A DNA stretch of 64,000 bases from CAWAYH01 sp963786195 (GTDB taxonomy: Bacteria; Acidobacteriota; Vicinamibacteria; Vicinamibacterales; 2-12-FULL-66-21). The position numbers and the translations under genes were made by a program. The DNA is taken from contig CAWAYH010000014.1 of the NCBI GenBank assembly GCA_963786195.1, positions 1 through 64,000 on the forward strand, read 5' to 3'. The notes beneath the pieces are model-generated. The model had not been told where the DNA came from and searched no databases. It was given only the letters and a program-made list of their open reading frames with translations. This document shows, piece by piece, positions 48,174 to 58,301 of this stretch (its first letter is position 1; the number at the start of each line of letters is the position of its first letter).

Positions 48174-48332
48174 GATTCTTGTCGGCGCTCGGCGCTCGGC
48201 GCTCGGGCCGCCCTCGGCAATATCAAGCGGCGTGCCAGCCATGGCTGGACGGTGTTCGGGGGAAATCGTCAAGCGGCCGGCCGGGACGTCCCATTCCTGC
48301 GACTGACGTTCGCAGATTCTCGACGAGTGCGA

Positions 48333-48911
48333 TCAGGGATAAAGGCGGGCGATGGTCCAGCCCTCGTCGGTCCGCGTGTAGACCACTCGATCGTGGAGCC
48401 GATCGGGACGGCCGTACCAGAACTCGATCTTGAAAGGCTTCAGGCGATAACCGCCCCAGAACGAAGGCCTGGGAACGGTCTGGCCAGCAAAACGCTGCTC
48501 GGTCGCGCGGTATGCCTCTTCGAGCGTCTCCCGGGTCGACAGCACCTCGCTCTGCGCGGACGCCCAGGCGCCGAGCTGACTCCCGCGCGGCCGGCTGTTG
48601 AAGTACTCGTCGGACTCCCCCGCGGAAAGACGCTCGACCGTGCCCTCGATTCGAATCTGCTCGTCCAGCGTGGGCCAGTAGAAACACAGCGCCGCGTGAG
48701 GGTTCGCGTCGAGCTCGCGGCCCTTGCGGCTCTTGAAGTTCGTGTGAAAGACGAAACCGCGCTCGTCGGCGCCGCGCAAGAGGACCATGCGGACGGCCGG
48801 GCGCCCCGCCGGATCCGCGGTCGCCAGAGCCACCGGCGCCGTATCGACCTGGTGGGCCGTCGCGCGCTCGACGGCGTTCAGAAACTCAGTGATCGGATCC
48901 GCGCTGGCCAT
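48333..48911 (-). CDS. pdxH: Pyridoxamine/pyridoxine 5'-phosphate oxidase
   Basis: 192 residues, intact. FMN enzyme making pyridoxal phosphate. Core elements: PAVRMVLLRGADERGFVFHT, NFKSRKGRELDANPHAALCF, YWPTLDEQIRIEGTVERLS, and the C-terminal PSFWGGYRLKPFKIEFWYGR, LHDRVVYTRTDEGWTIARLY. The signature Arg/Lys for phosphate binding are present in these blocks. It ends at 48,333, separated from the ADOP start by about 160 bases that hold no gene. Confidence 0.95.
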   Translation of the reverse strand: MASADPITEFLNAVERATAHQVDTAPVALATADPAGRPAVRMVLLRGADERGFVFHTNFKSRKGRELDANPHAALCFYWPTLDEQIRIEGTVERLSAGESDEYFNSRPRGSQLGAWASAQSEVLSTRETLEEAYRATEQRFAGQTVPRPSFWGGYRLKPFKIEFWYGRPDRLHDRVVYTRTDEGWTIARLYP

Positions 48912-48933
48912 GAAGCCTCAATTGTAATCTCGG

Positions 48934-50245
48934 CTACCGACTCCTTCGATACCAGAAGAAGACTGGAATCCCCGCCCCCAGCAGCACCGCGCCACGCAAC
49001 GAGCTGACGGGATCGGCCCACACCACGCTCAGGACGACAGCCGCGGCCACGACGACGAATGCCACCTGGACGATCGGGTAACCTGGCGCACGGTAGCGTG
49101 CCGGGCGGACGCGAGGCCAGCGGATGCGTACGGCGAAACACGAGCAGCGTCGCGACGGTCAGGCCGAAGAAGATCCAGTCCGCGAACACGACGTAGTTCA
49201 GCAGCTGCTCGTAGCGGCCGGTCAGCGCCAGCACGCAGGACCACGTCGACTGCAGACAGATGGCGAGCCACGGAGTCTTGTATGTCGGGTGAAGCTTCGC
49301 GAGTGCCTGGAGGAACAGGCCGTCGGCCGCCATCGCGTAGTACACGCGGGTCGGCGCGAGAATCGCCAGGTCGAGAAAGCCGAACGTCGAGATCGCGATG
49401 GCCGCGGTCACGAACCGATCGCCGACGGTGCCGAACATGATCTCCGCCGCCTTCGACGCAGGAGTCGTCGTGCCCGCGAGGCCTTCGAGCCCCAGCGCGC
49501 GGAGATACACGATGTTGACGGCGACGTAGATCACGATGACGGCCACGGTTCCCGCCAGCAGGCTTCTCGGCAGGTTGCGCTGTGGATTCGCGATCTCCTC
49601 CGCCACGTAGTTGGCGTTCTGCCAGCCGCCATAGGCAAAGAGGATCGGCACGAGCGCGGCGCCGAAGGCGACGGGAAGGACCCCCGACGCGGCCGTTTCA
49701 CGCGCGGCGGACCACCAGCCGGGCACCGCCGGGGCAAACGCCCCGGCACAGATCAGAATTGCCAGTGCCGCCACCTTCAGCACGACGAAGACGTTGAGCA
49801 CCCGGCTGCCTGGCTTGACGCCCAGATAGTTGACGACCGACAGCAGAACGATCGATGCGAGCGCGAGCGGAACGGGCGCGATGTCGGGCCGTCCGGCGAG
49901 CCGCAGCGCGTAGGTGGCGAACGTGATGGCCACCGCGGCTATGGCTCCACTTTCGATGAGCAGGAGCAGCGCCCATCCGTACATGAATCCCAGCAGCGGA
50001 TGCCATCCGTCGCGGAGGTAGACGTACTGGCCTCCCGCCTTTGGAAAGAGCGACCCCAGCTCCGCGTACGCGTACGCGCCCGCCAGCGCGATCAGGCCGC
50101 CGGTGATCCAGGCCAGGAGGACCAGCGGGCTCGTGTCCAGCCGCTGGGCAACGATGTAAGGGTTGATGAAGATGCCTGACCCGATGATCCCGCCGATCAC
50201 GACCATCGTGGCATCGAAGGGACCGAGCGCGCGGCGGAAACTCAT
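48934..50245 (-). CDS. APC-family amino acid permease
   Basis: About 437 residues, 12 helices expected. It starts ALGPFDATMVVIGGIIGSGI with the substrate motif GSGIF, then AGAYAYAELGSLFPKAGGQY and GFMYGWALLLLIESGAIAA. The middle holds VPILFAYGGWQNANYVAEEI and NPQRNLPRSLLAGTVAVI. One frame change near 49,125 separates the last helices (VQVAFVVVAAAVVLSVVWAD) from the rest. Substrate unknown; the pattern is LAT/serine-threonine-exchanger-like. Stop at 48,934 lies close to pdxH. Confidence 0.9.
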
Positions 50246-50385
50246 ACAATTCTGATCGGGTGAATCTGTACGAAGTCGAAGAGTGATGGGAGATTCTGAA
50301 TGAGCGTGAGGTGAAAAGATGTATGCAAGTATCCGTCACTTCCAAATTACTTCAGCATTCAACATTCAGGATTCATAATTGCTAG

Positions 50386-51463
50386 ATGCGCTTTTACGCT
50401 CCTTACATGGAATGGGCGAAGTCGCGGCCGTCGCCGCGATTCGACCTGGCTGGCAGCAACGTCCTTGGCTGCTCGATCGACGACCTCGAGGGCGCGCGCG
50501 ACGTCCTTGCGCTGTCGGGCAAGAACGACAACGGATATCAACCGCTGCTCGAAGCGATTGCCGCGCGGTACGGCGTGGCGCCCGACCAGGTCACGACGGC
50601 CACGGGAACCTCCGGCGCGAACTTTCAGGTCTGCGCCGCGCTGCTCGAAGCGGGCGACGACGTGCTCGTGGAGCGACCCGGTTACGATCCGCTGCTCGGA
50701 GCTCCGCGCCTGCTCGGCGCGCGCATCGTTCGCTTCGATCGTGACTTCGATTCCGGGTACGCACTGGATCCCGATCGGGTCCGCAACGCAATGACGCCGC
50801 GGACGCGACTGATCATCATCACGAGCCCGCACAACCCGAGCGGGGCGCTGGCCGATCCGTCGGCGCTCGAAGAGGTAGGCCGAATCGCCCGTTCGACCGG
50901 CGCTCACGTGCCTCGTGGATGAGGTCTACCTGGACGCCACCGATGCGACACGGCAACCGGCCGCGCAGCTCGGCGATCCGTTCATCTCGACCAGCAGCCT
51001 CACGAAGTCCTACGGTCTCGCGAGCCTGCGGTGCGGGTGGTCGCTGTCGTCGCGTGCGGTCGCGGAACGTATCCGCCGCGCACGCGATGTCATCGACGGC
51101 ACGGGGTCCATCGCAGCCGAGCGGCTCGCGACGCATGCCTTCTTGCATCTCGATCGTCTGACCACGCGCGCGTCGGCTCTGCTCACCACCAACGGCGCGC
51201 TCGCGCACGAGTTCCTGCGCGGACGTGCCGAGATCGAGTACGTCGAACCCAAGGGCGGCACCGTCGTCTTCCCGCGGATTCGGGGAGTGGCGGATGCGAG
51301 CAGATTCGCCCAACGGCTTCTCGCCGACCGGGAGACCGCCATCGTGCCCGGCCGGTTCTTCGAAGCCCCGGCGCATTTTCGGCTGGGGTTTGGCGGCACC
51401 ACGGAATCGGTCCGGGGAGGCCTCGGCGCGGTCGCCGCGGCGCTCGACTCCAGGGCCTGGTAG
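50386..51463 (+). CDS. PLP-dependent class I/II aminotransferase
   Basis: About 360 residues. PLP-binding features: TGTSGANFQVCAALLEAGDD, VERPGYDPLLGAPRLLGARI, IITSPHNPSGAL and LVDEVYLDATDA; the Schiff-base Lys is in SLTKSYGLASLRCGWS. One base appears inserted near 50,912, in the stretch from STGAHV to LVDEVY. Preceded by about 140 AT-rich bases (50,246-50,385) that probably hold divergent promoters. Substrate unknown; fold type I, aspartate-aminotransferase family. Confidence 0.88.
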
Positions 51464-51521
51464 AGGTTCCTGAGCCCATTCCCGCGCTTCCTGCACATTC
51501 CCAGGCAGGAGGCAATTTCAC

Positions 51522-52088
51522 ATGTACTGGAGAACGGCGCTGGCCTGCGGCGCCTTGCTTGCGACAGTGGCCGTCCCTGCAGCGGCCCAGACCCCCTCGT
51601 CCGAGTCCAAGTGGGCGATCGGCGGGATCGGCGGCCTGGGACAGACTTGGGACGATGAGAGCAGTATAGGAAAGGGAGTGCTCGTGGGGGCCCGCGTCGA
51701 GCGACGACTCGTCGCGGGACTCGTCGCTGAGGGTGGCGTCGACTGGCTGGCGAACAAGCGCACGGGGGATCCCGGTTTTCAGGCTGAAGGCCACACGACG
51801 TTTCTGTCCGGGGTGCTCAAGTATCGGTGGGGCAACGAGAGCGGGAACGGCTACGTGCTGGGCGGGCTCACGTTAGCCAACCATTCACGGACCAGCACCT
51901 TCGACAACATGTCGAGGGACCTGAGCTCCACGAACTCCGGCGTGGTTTTTGGCGGCGGCGGCGCATTCGCGGCCGGCCGGCGCTGGGAGATCGGCCCGGA
52001 ACTCCGACTGACCGTCCTCTGGGTGAACGACGAGACTTCCCCGGCCTTCGTGAGCTATGGCGGAGTGAGAGTCGTCTTCAAACCCTGA
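51522..52088 (+). CDS. Outer-membrane beta-barrel-like protein
   Basis: 188 residues, intact. Signal peptide (ALACGALLATVAVPAAAQ), then alternating strands: WAIGGIGGLGQTWDD, GVLVGARVERRLVAGLVAEG, TTFLSGVLKYRWG, GYVLGGLTLANHS and FVSYGGVRVVFKP ending in an aromatic-like terminal strand. Eight-stranded barrel of the OmpA-like size; function unknown. Confidence 0.75.
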   Translation: MYWRTALACGALLATVAVPAAAQTPSSESKWAIGGIGGLGQTWDDESSIGKGVLVGARVERRLVAGLVAEGGVDWLANKRTGDPGFQAEGHTTFLSGVLKYRWGNESGNGYVLGGLTLANHSRTSTFDNMSRDLSSTNSGVVFGGGGAFAAGRRWEIGPELRLTVLWVNDETSPAFVSYGGVRVVFKP

Positions 52089-52133
52089 CACCATCCGGAA
52101 CATGCCACCAGGGCCTTTCGTCTAGTCCGCAGA

Positions 52134-52149
52134 CAACACGGACAACACA
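52134..52149. repeat. 16-base repeat, left copy of an inverted pair around an ADOP gene
   Basis: The reverse complement of this 16-mer (unit ACAACACGG) is at 54,619-54,634. The two sit just outside the ADOP gene at 52,173-54,594, 2.47 kb apart. Confidence 0.75.
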
Positions 52150-52172
52150 GAAGTATTCTCGAGAGAGCCCTG

Positions 52173-54594
52173 GTGGACGCTTTTCTGCTCGACCTCCGGT
52201 CTGCTGTTCGCGGCCTCGCCGCCCGCCCTGGATTCTCGACCCTTGCCATCGTCACGCTCGCACTCGGCATCGGCGTCAACACCGTCACGTTCAGCGCGCT
52301 GAATGCCCTGCTCTACAAGCCGTTCAAATTCGAGGGCGCCGATCGCCTCGGGTGGATCATGGCAACGGTGCAGGGCAACCCGCACGGCCAGTGGTCCTGG
52401 GTCGACTACCAGGAGCTCGCGCGTGCGAATCGGACCTTCGAAGGGATAGCCGCCGAAGGACGGATGCCGCTCAGCCGGCGCGACAACGGAGGGGCCGAAC
52501 AGGTCTGGACGCTGCTGGTGTCGACGAACTACTTCTCGGTCCTCCGCGCAGCGGCCCGAGATCGGGCGAGTGTTCACGAACGAGGATCTGTCGAGCGGAG
52601 AACTGCCGGCGCTGGTGAGCTCTCGTTTCTGGACGGAGCGACTCGAGGGCGGCACGAGCGTCGCCGGTCGAACGCTCACGCTGAACGGCCAGCAGGTCGC
52701 GATCGTCGGCGTGTTGCCCGACAGTTTTCAGGGGCCGGGCGGGCTCTACTCGCCGGAGATCTGGCTGCCGCTCGAACGGGCAGACGTTCTCGGCCTGCGG
52801 AAACGCCTGACCGAATCGAGCGACGCCTGGCTGACGCTCGTCGGCCGTCTCGCTCCGGGGAATACCGCAGCGCAGGGCGCGGCCGACCTTCAGGGGATCG
52901 TTCGACGCCTCGCCGAAAGCTCTCCGGCGACGGCCAGGGAACGCTCGTGCACCTATGCGCCGCTCGTCGAGGGGCACCCCGAGCTTCGGGGGATCACGCG
53001 CATCGCGTGGATCGTGCTGGGGATCGTGGGCCTCGTGCTCCTGATCGCGTGCTTCAACGTCGCGAGCCTGTTGCTGGCGCGCGCCGCCGATCGTCAGCAG
53101 GAGATGAGCGTGCGCGCCGCGCTGGGCGCCAGCGGCCGCCGGATCCTCCGTCAACTGATCACAGAGGGCCTCGTGCTCGCGACGTTCAGCGGCGCAGCGG
53201 CGCTGCTGCTGGCGTCCTGGAGCGCCAACCTGCTGTCGGTGTTCAGCCTGCCATCGCCGATACCGCAGCGGCTGCACATCGGGCTGGACCGTCGACTCGT
53301 GGGATTCACGGTTGCGCTCGTCGGACTCGCTGGCATCCTGCCGGCACTGCTGCCGGCCTTCCATGCCGTGCGGACCGATCTCGTGCGATCTCTGCGGATG
53401 GAACCCGCACTGGGTGGTCGGCCGTCACGCGCGCGCAGCGTTTTCGTCGTCGCGCAGATTGCGGGCTCGACGCTGTTCCTCGCCGCGGCCCTGCTCTTCG
53501 TGCGCAGCTTCTGGATCGGCGCAAGCTCCAGCCCGGGCTTCGAAACGAGTCATGGCCTGGCGATCGAATTGAAGCCGTCGGACTTCGGATACGACCCCGC
53601 GCGGAGCCGCGCCTTCTTCGACAACCTGCTGTCGCGCGTCCGAGCGCTGCCGGGAGTCCGGCATGCGACCGTTGCCGACAGAGTGCCGTTCTACGTCGGG
53701 TTCCCGAAGGTGACGAAGCTCTCCGCCGACGGCGCCGACTGCGCCACCGCCGACTGCAGAACGGTTTTTGTCTACCACGTCGGCGACGGACACTTCGCAG
53801 CCCTCGGCGTCCGGCTCGAAGCGGGCCGTGATTTCTCGGACGCCGACATCAAGACGGGCACCACGGTCATCGTCAGCCGCACGCTGGCCACGCGTCTGTG
53901 GCCCGATCGATCGGCTGTCGGGCAATGGATCGGTGATAGCCGTGATGGACGCCAGTTCCAGGTCGTCGGCGTTGCCGCCGACATCGTCCATCGCAGCTTC
54001 TCCGAGCAGCCGGCGGAGTATCTCTATAAGCCCATACGGATGGACGAGTACGCCGACAGCGTCACGGTGCTCGTCCGCACCGACGCCGATCCACGACTGC
54101 TGCTGGCGGCGGTGAGAGAACAGGTTCAGTCGCTGGATCCCAACATCCCGCCCGGCGCGGCAAAGACGATGGATCAGCGGATGGAGATGCCGTTGTGGCC
54201 GTCGCGAACCGCCGCCGGCTTCTTCAGCATCTGCGGCAGCCTTGCGCTCGCGCTCGCGACGGCCGGGCTGTTCGGCGTGACGTATCTGACCGTGAGTCAG
54301 CGGAGACGGGAATTCGGCATCCGCACCGCGCTCGGCGCCACCCGGGGAGCGGTCATGAGGCTGGTATTGCGCGAGGGACTGTTTCTCACCGTGCCCGGCA
54401 TCGCGCTCGGGCTGGCGTCGGCTTTCATTGGGGCAAAGCTGATGTCGAATCTGCTGTACGGCGTCAGTGCCGCGGATCCGCTGACGTACGTGGCCACGGC
54501 CGCACTACAGGCGACCGTGGCGCTCAGCGCCTGTGTGCTCCCGGCACATCGCGCGACGAGAGTCGATCCGATGCTCGCGCTGCGCCGGGAATAG
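52173..54594 (+). CDS. ADOP-family permease
   Basis: About 807 residues. GTG start, then DAFLLDLRSAVRGLAARPG and VTLALGIGVNTVTFSALNAL. The first periplasmic domain includes WSWVDYQELARANRTFEGIA; one frame change near 52,550 leads to LVSSRFWTERLEGGTSVAGR. Then FtsX blocks IAWIVLGIVGLVLLIACFNV and AALGASGRRILRQLITEGLV, the second MacB domain with RDFSDADIKTGTTVIVSRTL, and the terminal FGIRTALGATRGAVMRLVLR to DPMLALRRE. Four-domain duplication is complete. Flanked by the 16-base inverted repeat. Confidence 0.9.
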
Positions 54595-54620
54595 TGTTGT
54601 ACACGGATTGGTTGATCCGT

Positions 54621-54674
54621 GTTGTCCGTGTTGTCCGTGGTTAGAAGGTTGTCCGTGTTGTCCGTGGTTAGAAG
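54621..54674 (+). repeat. 27-base perfect tandem duplication across a stop codon
   Basis: Two identical 27-base units (54,621-54,647 and 54,648-54,674), each built from GTTGTCCGT units and ending GGTTAGAAG, follow directly. The second unit contains the stop (TTA, complement of TAA, 54,668-54,670) of the barrel protein read on the other strand, so the duplication gave a second copy of the stop region. It lies 26 bases after the ADOP stop. Confidence 0.85.
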
Positions 54675-55279
54675 CGAACACCCGCCATCAGCGAGATCAC
54701 CCGGTTCTTGACGTTCGTCGGATCCGTCTCGTCCTTGTTGATGTTGCTCAACCCCCACGTATATCGGCCGTCGAGAACCAATCTGCCGACTTCGAATCCG
54801 GCGCCGAAGACGATCCCGAAGTCGAAGCTCTCGACGAACTCGTCGATGTCCTCCGATTCGTTCTGGCCGCCGAATTCGGCCGTCGCTTTCGCGCTCGTCT
54901 TGAAGCGCCATCGACGGACCGCCGAAGGCGACGAATGCCGACTGGCCCACGGGCGCAGAACGATACCTGAACAGGATCGGGATCTCCGCATAGTCGATCT
55001 TCGTCTTCGCGCTGATGCCCAGCTCGTCGACCGAGCTCCCCTTCTGGCTGTACAGAAACTCCGGCTGCACGTCGAAGTGTGCACCCGCCGGCAGGGTGAT
55101 GAAAATGCCCCCCACAAAACCGATGCGGTTGTCCATGTTCACGCATCATCATCGGCGTCCTCGAAGTGGAGGTTCGCGAAGTTGACGCCTCCCTTGATAC
55201 CCCAGCTCGCACCCTGGGCCGACGCAGTCGAAGCACCTCCCACGAGCAGAAGCACCAATACGGATGTTGCTAGACGCAT
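54668..55279 (-). CDS. Outer-membrane beta-barrel protein (PorT/OMP_b-brl type), frame-broken
   Basis: About 203 residues after repair. ATG at 55,279, signal peptide (LATSVLVLLLVGGASTASAQ), then SWGIKGGVNFANLHFED, a frame change near 55,140, FVGGIFITLPAGAHFDVQPE, FLYSQKGSS, YAEIPILFRYRSA, AFVAFGGPSMA, a second change near 54,905, then GIVFGAGFEVGRLVLDGRYT and ISLMAGVRF. The strand pattern and terminal aromatic Phe fit an eight-stranded barrel. Its stop region is inside the tandem repeat. Confidence 0.8.
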
Positions 55280-55413
55280 GTCTCACCTCGCAAACCACTG
55301 TAAGGGCGGGCGCGCTCAGGTGTCCTGAGCCAGGCGTGAAGAAGCCTGAAAGAGTGTGTCGGCTCAAAACGATCGGGGCTGCAGGGAGGACGCCTCGGTG
55401 TAGGATTCTCGGC

Positions 55414-55941
55414 ATGCGGACCTTCATCCTGGCGTGGGTAGGTATTTCCCTGGCCGCCCAGCCGACTCCTGCGGGCAAACTCGATTTCACCCCCCCGGCC
55501 GGCTGGCAAAGCCGGACGGCCTCGTCGACGATGAGGGTCGCCGAATTCGTGCTTCCGGGAGCCGAGGTCAAATCACAGGATGGCGAGCTGGTGATTTACT
55601 TCTTCGGTGGTACGGGCGGTGACGTCGAGGCCAACATCGACCGCTGGCTCGGACAGATGCAGCAGCCGGACGGCCGGGCATCGAGAGACGTCGCAAAGCG
55701 GGAATCGAAAACGGTCAACGGCCTGAAGATCACCACACTCGACGTCTCGGGAACGTACGTGGCGGAGGTGCGGCCGGGCTCCACGGAACGCCACAACAGC
55801 CCCGGGTTCCGCATGCGGACCGCCGTCGTCGAAACGCCGAAGGGACCTTACTTCCTGAAGCTGGTCGGACCCGCGGCGACGATCGAGAAATGGAACGCCA
55901 CGTTCAACACGTTTCTGGGCAGCCTGCGTTTCGTTCAGTGA
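55414..55941 (+). CDS. Secreted protein, unknown function
   Basis: 175 residues, intact. Signal peptide (FILAWVGISLAAQP), then LDFTPPAGWQSRTASSTMRV, FVLPGAEVKSQDGELVIYFF, GVEANIDRW-like sequence (VEANIDRWLGQMQQPDG), and TAVVETPKGPYFLKLVGPAA to FNTFLGSLRF. The strand-rich pattern recurs in Acidobacteria as a hypothetical family. Twelve bases separate it from the next gene, so the two may share a message. Confidence 0.75.
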   Translation: MRTFILAWVGISLAAQPTPAGKLDFTPPAGWQSRTASSTMRVAEFVLPGAEVKSQDGELVIYFFGGTGGDVEANIDRWLGQMQQPDGRASRDVAKRESKTVNGLKITTLDVSGTYVAEVRPGSTERHNSPGFRMRTAVVETPKGPYFLKLVGPAATIEKWNATFNTFLGSLRFVQ

Positions 55942-55952
55942 GGAGTAGCACG

Positions 55953-58235
55953 ATGTCACCACACGTCTGCCGGATCTCGGTTCTCCTCGTAGCGCTGTTG
56001 ATCGCGCGCACCGACGCGCGACAGGCGACCACCGCTTTCACCGCCGACGACATGCTGAGGATCGCGTCGATCAGCGTCCTCGACGTGTCGGAGGACGGAC
56101 GCCGGGTTGCCGCGAGCGTTCGGCGCCAGACTGACAACGAAACGACGGACTATCGCCGCTATGGCGACCCGACCTACCTCGCGCCCTCGCGCGTGACGCT
56201 TCAGGTGATCGACGCGCGCAGCGGCGCGGCGGATCAGCCGTTCAAGGATCTCCTCAACGTCCGGGACGCGGCCTGGTCGCGCGACGGCCGTCAGCTCGCG
56301 ATCCTGGTCGGACGCGACTCCGCAACGCCGGGAGGCTTCCCCGTCACGACGCTCCATGTCTGGGACGCGGAGCGCCGGACGCTCAGCGACGTCGCCGTCA
56401 AGGGCCAGCCGATCGCTCAGAACTCGAGCGTGGCCTGGACGCCCGACGGGACGTCCCTCATCGTCGCGGTACGCAATCCCGATGTCGATCGGCAGGCACG
56501 CGAACGATTCAAGGCCATCACGGAAGGGCCGATCATCGTGCACAAGTCGAGCGAGCCGTTCCTCGAATGGGATCAGCTCCAGCGCAGCTCGCGCACGCGC
56601 ACGCTCGTCGCGATCGACGCGCGCACGGGCGCCGCCCGCGCGATCGTGCCCCAGGCGCGGCTGACGAACTACCAGCCGTCGCGGGACGGCTCCTTCATGA
56701 CCGTCATGGAGGACGTCACCGAGAAGACCGACTACGACACGATTGGCGGCACTGAAAACGTCCTCAAGTACGTCGACCTCCGCACCGGTGAGTCCAAGGT
56801 CGTCGTGCCGGCGAAAGATCTGAAGGGCCTCCAGCTGCGGTGGTCGGACGACGGGCGGATGTTTGCGTATGCGAAAAAGGGCGAAGTCTTCGTGCAGGGC
56901 GTGGATGGATCCGCGGCACGCAGCCTGACGCCAAAACCGAAGGCAGAGGCCGACAAGCCCGCCGAGAAGCCCGACGCGACCGCGGACAAGGACAAGAAGG
57001 AAGAAGACGAGTCTTTCTCGCCGACTTCCTTCAGCCGCGATGGTTCGAAGCTCCTGATGACCAGCCGCAAGGGCTGGTACGTCGTCAACGTCGCCGATGG
57101 CGTTCGCAGCCTCATCGTTCCCTTGTCCGAAGACGAGGAGAAGAATCCGCGTCTTTCGGCGATCGACTGGGCGCCCGACGGTGCGTCCATCTACGCCACG
57201 TGGTCCGCACGCGACCGCTGGGAGCGCGGAATCGTCCGCGTCGACGTCGCCAGCAAGACGATGACGCCGGTCGTGCGGGACGGCAGGCTCTATGGCAACG
57301 TCCGCCTGACGAGAGACGGGAACTCGTTTGTTTACACGATGACCGACGGCGACAGACCGTCGGATCTGTTTGTGGCGGACGCGCGGTTCACATCGACGAA
57401 GCGGCTGAGCGACGTCAACCCCTGGATGGCTGCGAAGCAGGTGCCGAGATCCGAGCTCGTCGCGTACAGGGATGTCGACGGCAAGCCGCTGTACGGCGTG
57501 CTGCGCTATCCGGTTGGCTACGAGAAGGGCCGGACCTATCCGACCATCTTCGAGATCTACGAGACGTTCTTCGACAACGGCTTCAACTCGCGGGCGGCAT
57601 TCCTCGCCAACCACGGCTACGCCGTCTTCCACCCGTCGGTGAATCTCGTCGTCGGCCGGCCGGGCGAGGCGTGGGTGAAGGGTGTCACCTCCGCAGCCAA
57701 TCGGCTGATCGACATGGGCGTCGCGGATCCCGATCGTCTGGGCGTGCACGGCACGAGCTACGGCGGCTACGCAACGGCGCTGATCATCACGCAGACCGAT
57801 CGATTCAAAGCGGCGATCAACATCTCCGGCAAGGTCGACATGGTGAGCTTCTACACCGACAGCCCGCGGCTCGGCGTCCGCAACACGCACGCGCCCGAAA
57901 AGAGCCAGGACCGGATCGGCGGGACGCTGTGGGAGTATCCCGAACGCTACCTCGAGCACTCCGCGGTCCTGCGCGCCGACCGCATCAAGACGCCGCTGCT
58001 GAACATCACGGGCGAGCAGGATCCCAACGTCCCGGCCAGCCAGTCACGCGAGATGTACTACGCGCTTCGCCGCCTCGGTAAGGAGGTGGAGTGGGTCCGC
58101 TACGTCAACGGCGGCCATCGTCCGCCGAACAGCAACGCGGAGAGCCTCGACTTCGAGCAGCGCATTCTTGCCTGGTACGACAAGTACCTGAAGAAGGACG
58201 CGAAGAAGAAAGAGACCAGTACGCAACAACAGTAG
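55953..58235 (+). CDS. Secreted S9-family serine peptidase (DPP-IV/acylpeptidase-like)
   Basis: 760 residues, intact. Signal peptide (CRISVLLVALLIARTDARQ). Propeller repeats such as AWTPDGTSLIVAVRNPDVD and WSDDGRMFAYAKKGEV are followed by the hydrolase domain: nucleophile elbow GTSYGGYA, acid in ITGEQDPNVP, His in NGGHRPPN, oxyanion region YPTIFEIYETFFDNGFNSR. A highly charged insert (KPKAEADKPAEKPDATADKD, residues about 331-350) sits in a propeller loop. Unlike the left-segment S9 gene it is exported and unbroken. Confidence 0.95.
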   Translation: MSPHVCRISVLLVALLIARTDARQATTAFTADDMLRIASISVLDVSEDGRRVAASVRRQTDNETTDYRRYGDPTYLAPSRVTLQVIDARSGAADQPFKDLLNVRDAAWSRDGRQLAILVGRDSATPGGFPVTTLHVWDAERRTLSDVAVKGQPIAQNSSVAWTPDGTSLIVAVRNPDVDRQARERFKAITEGPIIVHKSSEPFLEWDQLQRSSRTRTLVAIDARTGAARAIVPQARLTNYQPSRDGSFMTVMEDVTEKTDYDTIGGTENVLKYVDLRTGESKVVVPAKDLKGLQLRWSDDGRMFAYAKKGEVFVQGVDGSAARSLTPKPKAEADKPAEKPDATADKDKKEEDESFSPTSFSRDGSKLLMTSRKGWYVVNVADGVRSLIVPLSEDEEKNPRLSAIDWAPDGASIYATWSARDRWERGIVRVDVASKTMTPVVRDGRLYGNVRLTRDGNSFVYTMTDGDRPSDLFVADARFTSTKRLSDVNPWMAAKQVPRSELVAYRDVDGKPLYGVLRYPVGYEKGRTYPTIFEIYETFFDNGFNSRAAFLANHGYAVFHPSVNLVVGRPGEAWVKGVTSAANRLIDMGVADPDRLGVHGTSYGGYATALIITQTDRFKAAINISGKVDMVSFYTDSPRLGVRNTHAPEKSQDRIGGTLWEYPERYLEHSAVLRADRIKTPLLNITGEQDPNVPASQSREMYYALRRLGKEVEWVRYVNGGHRPPNSNAESLDFEQRILAWYDKYLKKDAKKKETSTQQQ

Positions 58236-58301
58236 CCGACCAGTTGGTCTTCGGCCGGCCGGGCAGCCAACCCGGACGTTGGCGATCCCGTCCAAGCAGG
58301 C

